The notes: generated by a model not told the origin, from the letters alone. Counted from the stretch's first letter, positions 1-9,871 are shown. The stretch: DNA of 64,000 nt from Pseudomonas sp. GV071 (GCF_003050835.1 NZ_QAOJ01000002.1:372001-436000); one strand, 5' to 3'. Made by a program: numbers and translations.

Positions 1-59
1 GGCACGACGGCTTTTACTACGCCAAACTGATCAAGATCGCCGCCGCGCCACGCAGCTAG
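1..59 (+). CDS. rsmB: 3' end of rsmB (16S rRNA m5C967 methyltransferase), partial
   Basis: The window opens inside a gene. Reading from base 3 gives 18 residues starting HDGFYYAKLIKIA and then a TAG stop at 57-59. The DGFYYAKL ending is the usual C-terminus of RsmB, the enzyme that methylates C967 of 16S rRNA. In pseudomonads rsmB (with fmt and def upstream) directly precedes trkA, which fits the next gene. Only this tail is visible, so the call rests on the short match plus gene order. Confidence 0.7.
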   Translation, partial: HDGFYYAKLIKIAAAPRS

Positions 60-121
60 TGGCGCCTGCGCAGGTCTGCTATTTTCGGGGCCGCTCACTG
101 TAGGTCTAGGGATACACACGG

Positions 122-1495
122 ATGAAGATCATTATTCTCGGCGCCGGTCAGGTCGGCGGCACCCTGGCTGAACACCTCGCCAGCGAGCACAACGACATCA
201 CCGTGATCGACACCGACGGCGACCGCCTGCGTGACCTCGGTGACCGCCTGGATATCCGCACCATTCAAGGCAAGGGTTCGTTTCCCACCGTACTGCGCCA
301 GGCCGGCGCCGACGACGCCGACATGCTGGTGGCGGTGACCAACAGCGATGAAGTGAACATGGTCGCCTGCCAGGTGGCCTACACCCTGTTCCACACCCCG
401 ACCAAGATTGCCCGCGTGCGCGAAGCGGCTTACCTGACCCGCTCCGGCCTGTTCGATAACGACGCCATTCCGGTCGACGTGCTGATCAGCCCGGAACAGG
501 TGGTGACCAACTACATCAAGCGCCTGATCGAACATCCTGGCGCCCTGCAAGTGATCGACTTCGCCGAAGGCAAGGCCCAGCTCGTCGCGGTGAAGGCCTA
601 CTACGGCGGCCCACTGGTGGGCCAGCAGCTGCGCCAGTTGCGCGAGCACATGCCCAATGTCGATACCCGCGTCGCCGCGATCTTCCGCCGCGACCGGCCG
701 ATTCTGCCCCGTGGCGACACCGTGATCGAAGCCGATGACGAGGTATTTTTCATCGCCGCCAAAGCGCACATTCGCGCGGTGATGAGTGAAATGCGCCGCC
801 TTGAGGACAACAACAAACGCATCGTCATTGCCGGCGGCGGGCACATTGGCGAGCGCCTGGCCGAGGCCATCGAAAGCCGCTACCAGGTAAAAATCATCGA
901 GATGAATCCGGCGCGTTGCCGGTATCTCTCCGAAACCCTGGACAGCACCATCGTGCTGCAGGGCAGCGCGTCGGACCGCGACCTGTTGGTGGAAGAGAAC
1001 ATCAGCGACGCCGACATCTTCCTGTCGCTGACCAACGATGACGAAGCCAACATCATGTCCTCGCTGTTGGCCAAGCGCCTGGGCGCGCGCAAGGTGATGA
1101 CGCTGATCAACAACCCCGCCTACGTCGACCTGGTGCAGGGCGGCGAAATCGATATCGCCATCAGCCCGCAGCTCGCCACCATCGGCACCTTGCTCGCCCA
1201 CGTGCGCCGCGGCGATATCGTCAGCGTGCACTCACTGCGCCGTGGTGCAGCAGAAGCCATCGAGGCAATTGCCCACGGCGATGCGAAGTCGAGCAAGGTC
1301 ATCGGCCGCGCCATCGAAGACATCGCCCTGCCACCGGGTACCACCATCGGCGCCCTGGTACGTGATGAAGAGGTGTTGATCGCCCACGACGACACGGTGA
1401 TCGAGTCCGGCGACCACGTGATTCTGTTTCTGGTGGACAAGAAGTACATCCGCGATGTCGAGCGCCTGTTCCAGGTCGGCCTGACCTTCTTCTGA
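122..1495 (+). CDS. trkA: Trk system potassium uptake protein TrkA
   Basis: A 457-residue peripheral membrane protein that binds NAD(H) and gates the TrkH/TrkG K+ channel on the cytoplasmic side. It shows the duplicated RCK layout of full-length TrkA. The first Rossmann motif GAGQVGG is at residues 7-13, with an acidic residue ending strand 2 (VIDTD, 28-32). The second Rossmann motif GGGHIG is at 238-243. A TrkA_C domain follows each (about 145-225 and 375-455). The length equals the family's usual 457-458. The start ATG follows an AGGGAT-type ribosome site. The gene lies 62 bases after rsmB, the normal Pseudomonas order. Confidence 0.96.
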   Translation: MKIIILGAGQVGGTLAEHLASEHNDITVIDTDGDRLRDLGDRLDIRTIQGKGSFPTVLRQAGADDADMLVAVTNSDEVNMVACQVAYTLFHTPTKIARVREAAYLTRSGLFDNDAIPVDVLISPEQVVTNYIKRLIEHPGALQVIDFAEGKAQLVAVKAYYGGPLVGQQLRQLREHMPNVDTRVAAIFRRDRPILPRGDTVIEADDEVFFIAAKAHIRAVMSEMRRLEDNNKRIVIAGGGHIGERLAEAIESRYQVKIIEMNPARCRYLSETLDSTIVLQGSASDRDLLVEENISDADIFLSLTNDDEANIMSSLLAKRLGARKVMTLINNPAYVDLVQGGEIDIAISPQLATIGTLLAHVRRGDIVSVHSLRRGAAEAIEAIAHGDAKSSKVIGRAIEDIALPPGTTIGALVRDEEVLIAHDDTVIESGDHVILFLVDKKYIRDVERLFQVGLTFF

Positions 1496-1510
1496 TAAGG
1501 CGAGAAACTG

Positions 1511-1828
1511 ATGCTCGATTCCCTGGAAAAAATGCTCGGCAAAGGCATCGACAATGCCCTGCTGCGCTTCGGTTTGGGCAAGGGTTATCTCGATCTGGAT
1601 GACCCCGCCAAAGCGGCCGAACACCTGCAACGCTGTGTCGAGTTCGACCCGAATTAGTCGGCGGCGTGGAAGCTGTTAGGCAAAGCGCAACTTGGGCTGG
1701 ATAACTCGGCGGCGGCGCGCCAGGCGTGGGAGCAGGGCATCAGCGCCGCGCAGGGGCACGGCGACAAGCAGGCGGAAAAGGAAATGAGCGTGTTTTTGCG
1801 CAAGCTGGATAAAGCCGCGAAGGGCTGA
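1511..1828 (+). pseudogene. Small TPR-like protein gene interrupted by an in-frame amber codon
   Basis: One reading frame from ATG 1511 to TGA 1826-1828 would encode 105 residues of tetratricopeptide-like sequence (GLGKGYLDLDDPAKAAEHLQ, then AAWKLLGKAQLGL). It is broken by a single TAG at 1655-1657, after 48 residues, in the context FDPN-stop-SAAWKLLGK. A TAC/TAT Tyr (NYSAAW) is what a TPR helix would normally have there. Both halves keep the same frame, codon use and repeat pattern, so this is one substitution in an otherwise intact gene. A ribosome site (GGCGAGAA) lies before the ATG and trkA ends 15 bases upstream. It could be a recent pseudogene, a sequencing error, or a gene read through at low level. 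Confidence 0.75.
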
Positions 1829-1859
1829 ACTCCACCGTGTTCGGGCTGCGCCTGCGGCG

Positions 1860-2129
1860 TTAGGCATCCTGCTGAAAGATCAAGCCAACACCGCTGGGTT
1901 CGAAACGCACCACTTCCAGGCGCACCACGGGGGCTTCTACCGGCAGTCCCTGAACCTGACCGGTGAACACTTCGCCGATGTTCAGCAGACTCCGCGCATC
2001 ATCGATCACCACAAATACGCCACTCTCGGAAATGTCGCGGGTAGTCACCATCATTTGGCCGTGCACCGGATGATCGATGCGCAACTGAACCTTGAGGGGG
2101 CTGCGGCGGAACTCGCGCTTGTTATCCAT
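1860..2129 (-). CDS. PilZ-domain protein (probable c-di-GMP receptor)
   Basis: An 89-residue single-domain protein. The N-terminal loop has an RxxxR signature (R5 and R9 in REFRRSPL), followed by D32-x-S-x-x-G37 in RDISESGVF. Together these are the c-di-GMP-binding residues of PilZ domains. There is no fused effector domain, signal peptide or membrane segment, so it is likely a cytosolic adaptor responding to c-di-GMP. It lies downstream of the acyltransferase gene on the same strand with a 59-base gap and may be cotranscribed with it. The specific target is unknown. Confidence 0.9.
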   Translation of the reverse strand: MDNKREFRRSPLKVQLRIDHPVHGQMMVTTRDISESGVFVVIDDARSLLNIGEVFTGQVQGLPVEAPVVRLEVVRFEPSGVGLIFQQDA

Positions 2130-2188
2130 GCTTATCCTGTCATGTCCGGGCGTCGGTGCTCAGACAGTAATAGCTATCCGGCGGCGCA

Positions 2189-3076
2189 TCAATACCACTT
2201 CTTCTCGCCTTCCGGGCGCTTCTTGAAACGCTTCATGGTCCACATGTACTGGCTGGGGTAAGCCCGCACATAACGCTCGACGACTTGGCTCATAGCAGCC
2301 ACTGCCTCTTGAGTGTCGAGGCTGTACATGCCGTCGGGCGCCGCTTCCAGAATCACCTTGTAGCCTGAGCCGTCGTCCAGACGCAGCGCGTGCAGGAACA
2401 CGCCGACCGCTTTGCCGCCGGCGAGCATGCCAGGCACGAACTTGCTGGTCAGCGCCTGGATGCCGCAGAAGGGCACGAACAGGCCGGCGGACAAGCTGGG
2501 CTCAGGGTCGGCAGGAATGCCCACGGAACCGCCTTTGCGCACTTCTTTGATGACGCTGAGGATGCCTTCCTTGGTCGACGGTGCGACGCGGTTGCCCAGC
2601 TGCACGCGTTGTTTGCGCAGCAGATCATCGACGGCTTTGAGCTTTGGCGGACGGTAGAAAATGATCGGTTTGCACTGGTTGCAGTAGAAGTGATTGAGCA
2701 CTTCCCAGTTGCCCAGATGGCTGGTGATGCCAACTACACCTTTGCCGGAGGCCAGGGCCGCCTGCAGCACGTCCAGGCCTTCGACTTCGCGCACCAGCCT
2801 GAGGGATTTCTCGGCGGGCCATACCCAGGCACAGGCGCTTTCGGTGAGGGTCCTGCCAATATCCATCAGGCTTTTTTTCAGCAGACGGTCGTGGGCGGCA
2901 GCGTCCAGCTCGGGGAAACATTTGCTCAGGTTGATGGCCGCGACGTTGCGCGAACCGTTGGGAAAGCGCCACATCAGCCACCCGATAGCCCCGCCCAGGC
3001 CTTGCACTGCACGCCACGGCAACAAGGCGAACAGGCGCAGAAAGCCGACGATCAACGCACCTTTGAACTTCTCCAC
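2189..3076 (-). CDS. LpxL/HtrB-family lipid A acyltransferase
   Basis: A 295-residue inner-membrane acyltransferase of the lipid A biosynthesis acyltransferase family, expected to add a secondary acyl chain to lipid A or a related lipid. A hydrophobic N-terminal anchor (ALIVGFLRLFALLP) is followed by the catalytic HX4E motif HLGNWE at residues 120-125. I chose the GTG at 3074-3076 because GGAGAG lies six bases upstream and the protein then begins with the family's typical EKFKGALIVG. An upstream extension of the frame runs into the inverted repeat at 3144-3229 and is not credible. Which lipid A position it acylates cannot be read from sequence. A single unlinked acyltransferase in this place is normal for Pseudomonas. 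Confidence 0.88.
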   Translation of the reverse strand: MEKFKGALIVGFLRLFALLPWRAVQGLGGAIGWLMWRFPNGSRNVAAINLSKCFPELDAAAHDRLLKKSLMDIGRTLTESACAWVWPAEKSLRLVREVEGLDVLQAALASGKGVVGITSHLGNWEVLNHFYCNQCKPIIFYRPPKLKAVDDLLRKQRVQLGNRVAPSTKEGILSVIKEVRKGGSVGIPADPEPSLSAGLFVPFCGIQALTSKFVPGMLAGGKAVGVFLHALRLDDGSGYKVILEAAPDGMYSLDTQEAVAAMSQVVERYVRAYPSQYMWTMKRFKKRPEGEKKWY

Positions 3077-3143
3077 CGGACACTCTCCGAATTCGAACAG
3101 GGGCGCATTGTAACCATCGGAGACCGCCCGGGGGACAGGTGTC

Positions 3144-3229
3144 GTAGGGCGAATATCCCGGCAGGGATATCCGCCGCTGCTATCGACGCAGAAACGGCGG
3201 ATATCCGCTTTGCGGATATTCGCCCTACG
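3144..3229. repeat. REP-like inverted repeat overlapping the end of tag
   Basis: The 16-base arms CGTAGGGCGAATATCC (3144-3159) and its exact complement (3214-3229) frame an inner imperfect inverted repeat rich in GGATATCCGC. This style of GTAGGGCG...CGCCCTAC element is dispersed in Pseudomonas intergenic regions. It sits between the acyltransferase and tag. The stop codon of tag (3225-3227) lies inside its right arm. Confidence 0.7.
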
Positions 3230-3779
3230 TTCCGCACAGGTCGAGGTAGCGACTGCAATCCTGGGTGTGGTCCATGACCATGCCGGTGGCCTGCATAAAG
3301 GCGTAGCAGATGGTCGGCCCGACAAAGGTGAAGCCTGCCTTTTTAAGTGCCTTGCTCATGGCTTCCGCCTCCGGCGTTACTGCCGGCACGTGGCTGCGAC
3401 CAGGAAAGTGATTGACCTTGGGCATGCCACCGACAAACGACCAAAGAAAACTTACAGGGTCCGGCAACCGCAACCAGGCCTGCGCATTCTTGCGGGCGGC
3501 CCTGAGCTTCAGGCGGTTGCGGATGATGCCGGGGTCTTGCATCAGCCCTTCGATTTCTTCATCGCTGAGCTGCGCCAGGCGCTGCGCATCAAAGCCGAAC
3601 AGCACCTGGCGGTAGCGCTCGCGCTTCTTTAATACGGTGATCCACGACAGCCCGGCCTGGAAGCCCTCGAGCAAGAGCATTTCGAACAGGTGCCCGGCAT
3701 CTCGTTGCGGTACGCCCCATTCCTGGTCGTGGTAGGTGATGTACAGCGGGTCGTCGTTGCACCAGAAGCAGCGTGGCAT
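3225..3779 (-). CDS. tag: DNA-3-methyladenine glycosylase I
   Basis: A 184-residue glycosylase that excises 3-methyladenine from alkylated DNA. It carries the family landmarks: MPRCFWCNDDP at the N-terminus with the zinc ligand C4, the YHDQEWG segment (about residues 16-22) carrying a second ligand, the substrate-pocket GFQAGLSW stretch, and the C-terminal HTQDC that supplies the last His and Cys ligands. Length is as usual (about 185). The final residues and the stop codon come from a repeat element, so the last two or three residues may be strain-specific. It is transcribed divergently from glyQ across a 90-base gap. Confidence 0.95.
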   Translation of the reverse strand: MPRCFWCNDDPLYITYHDQEWGVPQRDAGHLFEMLLLEGFQAGLSWITVLKKRERYRQVLFGFDAQRLAQLSDEEIEGLMQDPGIIRNRLKLRAARKNAQAWLRLPDPVSFLWSFVGGMPKVNHFPGRSHVPAVTPEAEAMSKALKKAGFTFVGPTICYAFMQATGMVMDHTQDCSRYLDLCGT

Positions 3780-3824
3780 AGGGCTCCTAGGGGAGGGTGA
3801 GGGTGGTTTGCAGGGTGAATCGGG

Positions 3825-3830
3825 TATACT
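3825..3830 (+). promoter_or_regulatory. Probable -10 element for glyQ operon
   Basis: TATACT lies 39 bases upstream of the glyQ GTG in the gap divergent from tag. No convincing -35 sits at 17 bases (the sequence there is G-rich), so the promoter call is partial. No T-box-like leader is visible. Confidence 0.4.
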
Positions 3831-3869
3831 CCCGCCCTTTCTGTCGCAGCCTCAGTACAGGTGAAATTA

Positions 3870-4817
3870 GTGAGCCAGCCTACGCCTGCCGTGCGCACCT
3901 TCCAAGACTTGATCCTCGCCCTCCAACAGTATTGGGCCGAGCAAGGTTGTGTGGTGCTTCAGCCCTACGATATGGAAGTCGGCGCCGGCACCTTCCACAC
4001 CGCCACGTTTCTACGCGCCGTCGGCCCGGAAACCTGGAACGCCGCCTATGTGCAACCCAGCCGCCGTCCCGGTGATGGCCGCTACGGCGAAAACCCTAAC
4101 CGTCTGCAGCACTACTACCAGTTCCAGGTGGTACTCAAGCCGAATCCGGACAACTTCCAGGAGCTCTACCTCGGCTCGCTGAAGCGCATCGGCCTCGATC
4201 CGTTGGTGCATGACATCCGTTTCGTCGAAGACAACTGGGAATCGCCGACCCTCGGCGCCTGGGGTCTGGGCTGGGAAATCTGGCTCAATGGCATGGAAGT
4301 CACCCAGTTCACCTACTTCCAGCAAGTGGGCGGCATCGAGTGCTACCCGGTGACCGGCGAGATCACTTACGGTCTGGAACGCCTGGCCATGTACCTGCAG
4401 GGCGTGGACTCGGTCTACGACCTGGTATGGACCGACGGCCCGTTCGGCAAGGTCACCTACGGCGACGTGTTCCATCAGAACGAGGTGGAGCAGTCCACCT
4501 ACAACTTCGAACACGCCAACGTCGACAAACTGTTCGAACTGTTCGACTTCTATGAAAGCGAAGCCAACCGTCTGATCGAGCTGCAACTGCCGCTGCCGAC
4601 CTACGAAATGGTGCTCAAGGCGTCCCACACCTTCAACCTGCTGGATGCTCGCCGCGCGATTTCGGTGACTGCCCGTCAGCAATACATCCTCCGTGTTCGG
4701 GCCCTGGCCCGTTCGGTAGCGCAGAGCTACCTGCAGGCACGTGCGCGCCTCGGCTTCCCGATGGCGGCGCCGGATCTGCGCGACGAAGTATTGGCCAAGC
4801 TGGAGGCAGCAGAATGA
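3870..4817 (+). CDS. glyQ: Glycyl-tRNA synthetase alpha subunit
   Basis: A 315-residue catalytic subunit of the bacterial alpha2beta2 glycyl-tRNA synthetase. The family's conserved class II core is intact ([40 protein letters not shown]). I start at GTG 3870, giving [12 protein letters not shown], because AGGTGA lies five bases upstream. The GTG at 3861 would overlap that ribosome site and add three atypical residues. It overlaps glyS by four bases (ATGA), indicating coupled translation of the two subunits. Confidence 0.97.
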   Translation: MSQPTPAVRTFQDLILALQQYWAEQGCVVLQPYDMEVGAGTFHTATFLRAVGPETWNAAYVQPSRRPGDGRYGENPNRLQHYYQFQVVLKPNPDNFQELYLGSLKRIGLDPLVHDIRFVEDNWESPTLGAWGLGWEIWLNGMEVTQFTYFQQVGGIECYPVTGEITYGLERLAMYLQGVDSVYDLVWTDGPFGKVTYGDVFHQNEVEQSTYNFEHANVDKLFELFDFYESEANRLIELQLPLPTYEMVLKASHTFNLLDARRAISVTARQQYILRVRALARSVAQSYLQARARLGFPMAAPDLRDEVLAKLEAAE

Positions 4818-6868
4818 GTGCACACGATTTTCTGGTAGAGCTGGGCACCGAAGAGCTGCCACCCAAAGCCCTGAAAACCCTCGGTGACGCCTTTCTGGCC
4901 GGCATCGAAAAAGGCCTGAAAAGCGCCGGCCTGAGCTACAGCGGCAGTCGCGTTTACGCAGCGCCGCGTCGCCTGGCGGTGATCATCGATCAACTGGCCG
5001 TGCAGCAGCCGGACCGCAGCGTGAACCTGGACGGCCCGCCCGTGCAGGCCGCCTTCGACGCCGATGGCAACCCGACCCAAGCCGCTCTCGGCTTCGCGAA
5101 AAAATGCGGCGTGGACATCTCCGCCATCGACCGCAGCGGCCCGAAGTTGAAGTTCAGCCAAAGCATCCCTGGCCAACCGGCCGTGGGCCTGCTGGCCGGC
5201 ATCGTGACTGCCTCGCTGAACGACCTGCCGATTCCCAAGCGCATGCGCTGGGGTGCGCGCAAAGAAGAATTCGTGCGCCCGACCCAGTGGTTGGTGATGC
5301 TGTTTGGTGCCGAGGTGGTCGACTGCGAAATCCTTGCGCAGAAAGCCGGTCGCGAATCCCGCGGCCACCGCTTCCACCATCCGGACAGCGTGCGCATCAG
5401 CTCGCCAGCCAACTACCTCGAAGACCTGCGCAGCGCTTATGTGCTGGCCGACTTCGCCGAGCGTCGTTCGCTGATCAGCAAACGCGTCGATACCCTGGCT
5501 GCCGAGCAGCAGGGCACTGCCATCGTGCCGCCGGCCTTGCTCGATGAAGTGACCGCGTTGGTTGAGTGGCCGGTGCCGCTGGTGTGCTCGTTCGAGGAAC
5601 GTTTCCTCGCCGTGCCGCAGGAAGCGCTGATCACCACCATGCAGGACAACCAGAAGTACTTCTGCCTGCTGGATGGCAACGGCAAGTTGCTGCCGCGTTT
5701 CATCACCGTGGCCAACGTCGAAAGCAAAGACCCCGCGCAGATCATTTCCGGCAACGAGAAGGTGGTTCGCCCACGCCTGACTGACGCCGAGTTCTTCTTC
5801 AAGCAAGACAAGAAGCAGAAGCTCGACAGCTTCAACACCCGCCTGGCCAACGTAGTCTTCCAGGCCCAATTGGGCTCGGTATTCGACAAAGCTGAGCGTG
5901 TGTCGCTGCTGGCTGCATTTATCGCCGCGCGCATCGGTGGCGACAGCCATCGCGCTGCCCGTGCGGGCCTGCTGAGCAAGTGCGACCTGGCCACCGAAAT
6001 GGTCGGCGAGTTCCCGGAGATGCAAGGCATCGCCGGCTACTACTACGCCCTCAATGACGGCGAGCCGGAAGACGTCGCCCTGGCGCTGAACGAGCAATAC
6101 ATGCCGCGTGGCGCTGGCGCTGAATTGCCAAGCACCCTCACCGGTTCGGCTGTGGCCATTGCTGACAAGCTCGACACCCTGGTCGGCATCTTCGGCATCG
6201 GCATGCTGCCTACCGGTAGCAAAGACCCCTACGCACTGCGTCGCGCTGCGCTGGGCATTCTGCGCATCCTGATCGAGAAGAAACTCGACCTCGACCTGGC
6301 AGCCACCATCACCTTCGCCATCGAGCAGTTCGGCGCCAAGGTCAAATCCGACGGTCTGGCTGCCCTGGTACAGGACTTCATCTTCGACCGCCTGCGTGCG
6401 CGTTATGAAGACGAAGGTGTGGAAGTCGCCGTGTACCAGGCTGTGCGCGCGGTGAACCCGGTTTCGCCACTGGACTTCGACCAGCGCGTACAAGCCGTAC
6501 AGGCCTTCCGCAAGTTGCCGGAAGCTGAAGCATTAGCGGCGGCTAACAAGCGGGTGTCCAACCTGCTGAGCAAGGCCGAGGGCAACGTTGCCGCGAACAT
6601 CGAGGCGCACTACTTCGATTCGCCCAGCGAGTTCTCCCTCAACGCCGCCATTCAGCAAGCCGACCACGCCGTACAGCCCTTGGCGCAAGCCCGTCTGTAC
6701 AGCGAGGCGCTGGCGCAATTGGCCGCGCTGCGTGAGCCGGTGGACGCGTTCTTCGCTGCGGTCATGGTCAACGCTGACGACCCGTCGGTACGCGCCAACC
6801 GTTATGCCCTGTTGGCCAAACTGCGCAGCCTGTTCTTGGGCGTCGCCGATATCTCGCTGCTGGGGTAA
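4814..6868 (+). CDS. glyS: Glycyl-tRNA synthetase beta subunit
   Basis: A 684-residue beta subunit that recognises tRNA-Gly and partners GlyQ. The N-terminus [16 protein letters not shown] is diagnostic. The middle contains the beta-specific domain ([11 protein letters not shown], about residues 155-165) and the C-terminal part is the DALR-like anticodon-binding helical region. Length matches the family (683-690). It starts with the ATGA overlap with glyQ and ends three bases before gmhB, so the group reads as one operon glyQ-glyS-gmhB-plsC. Confidence 0.97.
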   Translation: MSAHDFLVELGTEELPPKALKTLGDAFLAGIEKGLKSAGLSYSGSRVYAAPRRLAVIIDQLAVQQPDRSVNLDGPPVQAAFDADGNPTQAALGFAKKCGVDISAIDRSGPKLKFSQSIPGQPAVGLLAGIVTASLNDLPIPKRMRWGARKEEFVRPTQWLVMLFGAEVVDCEILAQKAGRESRGHRFHHPDSVRISSPANYLEDLRSAYVLADFAERRSLISKRVDTLAAEQQGTAIVPPALLDEVTALVEWPVPLVCSFEERFLAVPQEALITTMQDNQKYFCLLDGNGKLLPRFITVANVESKDPAQIISGNEKVVRPRLTDAEFFFKQDKKQKLDSFNTRLANVVFQAQLGSVFDKAERVSLLAAFIAARIGGDSHRAARAGLLSKCDLATEMVGEFPEMQGIAGYYYALNDGEPEDVALALNEQYMPRGAGAELPSTLTGSAVAIADKLDTLVGIFGIGMLPTGSKDPYALRRAALGILRILIEKKLDLDLAATITFAIEQFGAKVKSDGLAALVQDFIFDRLRARYEDEGVEVAVYQAVRAVNPVSPLDFDQRVQAVQAFRKLPEAEALAAANKRVSNLLSKAEGNVAANIEAHYFDSPSEFSLNAAIQQADHAVQPLAQARLYSEALAQLAALREPVDAFFAAVMVNADDPSVRANRYALLAKLRSLFLGVADISLLG

Positions 6869-6871
6869 GCC

Positions 6872-7408
6872 GTGAAGTTGCTGATACTCGACCGCGATGG
6901 GGTGATCAATTACGACTCCGACGCCTACATCAAAACGCTGGAGGAGTGGATTCCACTCCCCGGCGCCGTCGAGGCCATTGCGCAACTGAGCAAGGCCGGC
7001 TGGACGGTGGCGGTTGCCACTAACCAGTCGGGCCTGGCGCGCGGTTATTACACCGCCGCCGTGCTCGATTCGATGCACGCGCGGCTGCGTCAGTTGGTGG
7101 CGGAGCAGGGTGGTGAACTGGGGCTGGTGGTGCACTGTCCACATGGGCCGAATGACGGATGCGATTGCCGCAAACCCAAACCCGGCATGCTGAAAACCAT
7201 CGCTGCGCATTACGACACAAATCTTGCAGGCGTATGGTTTGTTGGTGACAGTCGAGGTGACCTGGAAGCGGCGTTGGCCGTCGATTGTCAGCCTGTGTTG
7301 GTGAAGACCGGCAAAGGTGAAAAGACCCTGGGCACCGAGTTGCCGCAAGGGACATTGATATTTGACGATTTGGCGGCGGTTGCCGCGCAGTTACTCCACA
7401 CCCAATAG
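6872..7408 (+). CDS. gmhB: D-glycero-beta-D-manno-heptose-1,7-bisphosphate 7-phosphatase
   Basis: A 178-residue HAD-superfamily phosphatase in the ADP-heptose pathway for LPS inner core. The HAD nucleophile motif DRDG gives D7 and D9; ATNQSG (about residues 49-54) is motif II. The zinc loop has C89, H91, C97 and C99, a GmhB hallmark that separates it from histidinol phosphatases. The start is GTG at 6872, three bases after glyS. The ribosome site is weak (GGGGTAAG), consistent with translational coupling. Confidence 0.93.
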   Translation: MKLLILDRDGVINYDSDAYIKTLEEWIPLPGAVEAIAQLSKAGWTVAVATNQSGLARGYYTAAVLDSMHARLRQLVAEQGGELGLVVHCPHGPNDGCDCRKPKPGMLKTIAAHYDTNLAGVWFVGDSRGDLEAALAVDCQPVLVKTGKGEKTLGTELPQGTLIFDDLAAVAAQLLHTQ

Positions 7409-7438
7409 GCGGGGATTGCCCGCGACGGATAACGCTAA

Positions 7439-8212
7439 ATGTCGATCGTGCTGGCCATCAGAATCTTCCTCTTCTATATCCTCCTCGGCGTCAGCGCCTT
7501 GCTCTGGTGCAGCCTGAGCTTCTTCATCGCACCGTTCCAATCCTTCGAAGCCCGTTACCGCTTTATCAACGTCAACTGGTGCCGCTTTGCGGTGAAGCTG
7601 ACCGACGTCATGCTCGGCATCCGCTATGAGGTGCACGGCGCTGAGAATGTGCCGAAGCAGCCTTGCGTAATCCTCTCCAAACACCAGAGCACCTGGGAAA
7701 CCTTCTTCCTCTCGTGTTACTTCTCGCCGCTCAGCCAGGTGCTGAAACGCGAGCTGCTGTACGTGCCCTTCTTTGGCTGGGCGATGGCCATGCTCAAGCC
7801 AATCGCCATCGACCGCAACAACCCCAAAGCGGCACTCAAGGAGCTGGCCAAACAGGGCCACGAGCGTCTGCAGCAGAACATCTGGGTGCTGATTTTTCCG
7901 GAAGGCACCCGTGTTCCGGCAGGGCAGATAGGCAAGTTCTCCCGCGGCGGCACCGCGCTGGCAGTCAACGCCAACCTGCCGGTGCTGCCGATTGCCCACA
8001 ACGCTGGCGAGTTCTGGCCCAAGCAGGGCTGGGGAAAAACCCCGGGCACCATCCAGGTGGTGATCGGCCCCGTGATGTACGCCGAAGGCACGGGCCCACG
8101 GGCGATTGCCGAACTCAATGAGCGAGCATTCGCTTGGGTTGAACAGGCGCAACGCGACATGGGCGCGCTGTATGGCGACAACCCCATCAGCGAAACACCG
8201 GTTCAACTCTAG
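7439..8212 (+). CDS. plsC: 1-acyl-sn-glycerol-3-phosphate acyltransferase (PlsC family)
   Basis: A 257-residue membrane-bound acyltransferase of phospholipid synthesis, expected to convert lysophosphatidic to phosphatidic acid. A membrane segment occupies about residues 5-30. Catalytic motif I is KHQSTWE (H82 to E87, HX4E rather than the commoner HX4D). The glycerol-phosphate-binding FPEGTR is at 153-158. It lies 30 bases after gmhB and is followed by a clear terminator, so it closes the glyQ operon. Pseudomonads carry several PlsC paralogues, so the symbol denotes the family. Confidence 0.85.
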   Translation: MSIVLAIRIFLFYILLGVSALLWCSLSFFIAPFQSFEARYRFINVNWCRFAVKLTDVMLGIRYEVHGAENVPKQPCVILSKHQSTWETFFLSCYFSPLSQVLKRELLYVPFFGWAMAMLKPIAIDRNNPKAALKELAKQGHERLQQNIWVLIFPEGTRVPAGQIGKFSRGGTALAVNANLPVLPIAHNAGEFWPKQGWGKTPGTIQVVIGPVMYAEGTGPRAIAELNERAFAWVEQAQRDMGALYGDNPISETPVQL

Positions 8213-8232
8213 TAACCAACTGATTTAAAAAG

Positions 8233-8262
8233 AAAAGCCCCATCCACCGTGCTGGGGCTTTT
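8233..8262 (+). terminator. Rho-independent terminator after plsC
   Basis: AAAAGCCCC (8233-8241) pairs perfectly with GGGGCTTTT (8254-8262) around a 12-base loop. It lies 20 bases after the plsC stop. Confidence 0.85.
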
Positions 8263-8305
8263 GCATTTGGCCGAATCCATCACAGATTCCCCACTGTTCG
8301 GTGCG

Positions 8306-8323
8306 CTGTCACGCGACGTTAAC
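8306..8323 (+). promoter_or_regulatory. Possible degenerate PHO box upstream of alkaline phosphatase
   Basis: CTGTCAC GCGA CGTTAAC has the 7-4-7 spacing of a PhoB box. The first half matches CTGTCAY fully; the second matches only four of seven positions. Its position (about 110 bases before the start codon) and the phosphatase downstream make it plausible, but the match is weak. Confidence 0.25.
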
Positions 8324-8431
8324 CAAGCATCCCTATTGTCGGTTTGCTTGTTTATCTCGTCGGTCCAGTGTTGCTGGCAGTAGTCGCGAGAACACCTCCT
8401 TTTTCTGCCCATCTGCATAAGGACTCTCCAG

Positions 8432-9871
8432 ATGACTACTGCCTTACCGTTGGCCCTGTCCCTCACCGTTTCTGCTGCGCTGCTGTCGTTCTCCACCGCA
8501 AGCGTTGCCCATGACCATGACGAAAAAGTCAGCAAGAGCCTGTACAACCGCGAAGCCCGCGGCGATATCACCGAGTACGCCGGCGCTCGCCGTGTGGGCC
8601 GTGACCTGACCGACTCGATCAAAGCTTCGCTGTCCGACCGCAAAGCCAAGAACGTGATTCTGCTGATCGGCGACGGCATGGGCGACTCGGAAATCACCCT
8701 GGCGCGTAACTACGCCGAAGGCGCTGGTGGCTACTTCAAAGGCATCGACGCACTGCCACTGACTGGCCAATACACCCACTACGCCCTGCACAAAGACACC
8801 GGCAAACCGGACTACGTGACCGACTCGGCAGCCTCCGCTACCGCCTGGTCCACCGGGGTTAAAACCTACAACGGCGCGCTGGGTGTGGATATCCACGAGA
8901 AGCCACACCAGACCATCCTCGAGCTGGCCAAACTGCGTGGCATGGCCACCGGCAACGTCTCCACCGCCGAGCTGCAGGACGCCACCCCAGCCGCCTTGTT
9001 CTCCCACGTCACCGGACGCAAATGCTACGGCCCGGTGGCCACCTCCGTGCAATGTCCAAGCAATGCCTTGGAGAAGGGCGGTGCCGGCTCGATCACCGAG
9101 CAGCTGCTCAACGTGCGTCCTGACGTCACCCTGGGTGGTGGCGCCGCCACCTTCGCGGAAGTGGCCAAGGCTGGTAAATGGTCCGGCAAAACCCTGCGCG
9201 ACCAAGCCGCTGCCCGTGGCTTCGTACTGGTTGAAGACGCTGCCGCGCTGAAGAAAATCCGTGTCGCTAACCAGAAGCAGCCGGTGATTGGTCTGTTCTC
9301 GCCAGGTAATATGCCCACCCGCTGGATCGGCCCGACTGCCACCTACCACGGTAACCTGACACAGGCCCCGGTCACCTGCCAGCCAAACGCCGCGCGCACG
9401 GCCAGCACGCCAACCCTGGCAGACATGACCGTCAAAGCCATCGACCTGCTCAAAGACAACCGCAACGGTTTCTTCCTGCAGATTGAAGGCGCGTCCATCG
9501 ACAAACAGGACCACGCCGCCAACCCATGCGGCCAGATTGGCGAAACCGTCGACCTGGATGAAGCCGTACAGATGGCCCTGGCTTTCGCCAAAGCCGACGG
9601 CAACACCTTGGTGATCGTTACCGCTGACCACGCACACTCAAGCCAGATCGTCGCCCTGGAAACGTCGGCTCCGGGTCTGACCCAGGCGCTGAACACTAAA
9701 GACGGCGCCGTGATGGCCGTCAGCTACGGCAACTCAGAAGGCTCTTCGCAAGAACACACCGGTACTCAACTGCGTGTGGCGGCTTATGGTCCGCACGCGG
9801 CCAACGTTACCGGCCTGACCGACCAAACCGACCTGTACTTCACCATGCGCAATGCACTGGGTCTGAAGTAA
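8432..9871 (+). CDS. phoA: Secreted alkaline phosphatase (PhoA family)
   Basis: A 479-residue metal-dependent phosphomonoesterase, exported to the periplasm. The sequence shows a signal peptide ending ASVA at about residue 26, the metal-binding IGDGMG (D81), the nucleophile in [11 protein letters not shown] (S132), late metal ligands in [10 protein letters not shown] and TADHAHSS, and four cysteines in the mature part suitable for disulfides. The start ATG follows AAGGAC. The n-region of the signal peptide as called has no Lys or Arg, which is unusual. The gene stands alone between two terminators. Phosphate-starvation control is likely from family knowledge, but the PHO box seen is weak. Confidence 0.92.
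   Translation: MTTALPLALSLTVSAALLSFSTASVAHDHDEKVSKSLYNREARGDITEYAGARRVGRDLTDSIKASLSDRKAKNVILLIGDGMGDSEITLARNYAEGAGGYFKGIDALPLTGQYTHYALHKDTGKPDYVTDSAASATAWSTGVKTYNGALGVDIHEKPHQTILELAKLRGMATGNVSTAELQDATPAALFSHVTGRKCYGPVATSVQCPSNALEKGGAGSITEQLLNVRPDVTLGGGAATFAEVAKAGKWSGKTLRDQAAARGFVLVEDAAALKKIRVANQKQPVIGLFSPGNMPTRWIGPTATYHGNLTQAPVTCQPNAARTASTPTLADMTVKAIDLLKDNRNGFFLQIEGASIDKQDHAANPCGQIGETVDLDEAVQMALAFAKADGNTLVIVTADHAHSSQIVALETSAPGLTQALNTKDGAVMAVSYGNSEGSSQEHTGTQLRVAAYGPHAANVTGLTDQTDLYFTMRNALGLK

Noticed and set aside
3861-3869. Earlier GTG start for glyQ at 3861
   Set aside because: It overlaps the AGGTGA ribosome site that serves GTG 3870 and would add residues not seen in other GlyQ proteins.
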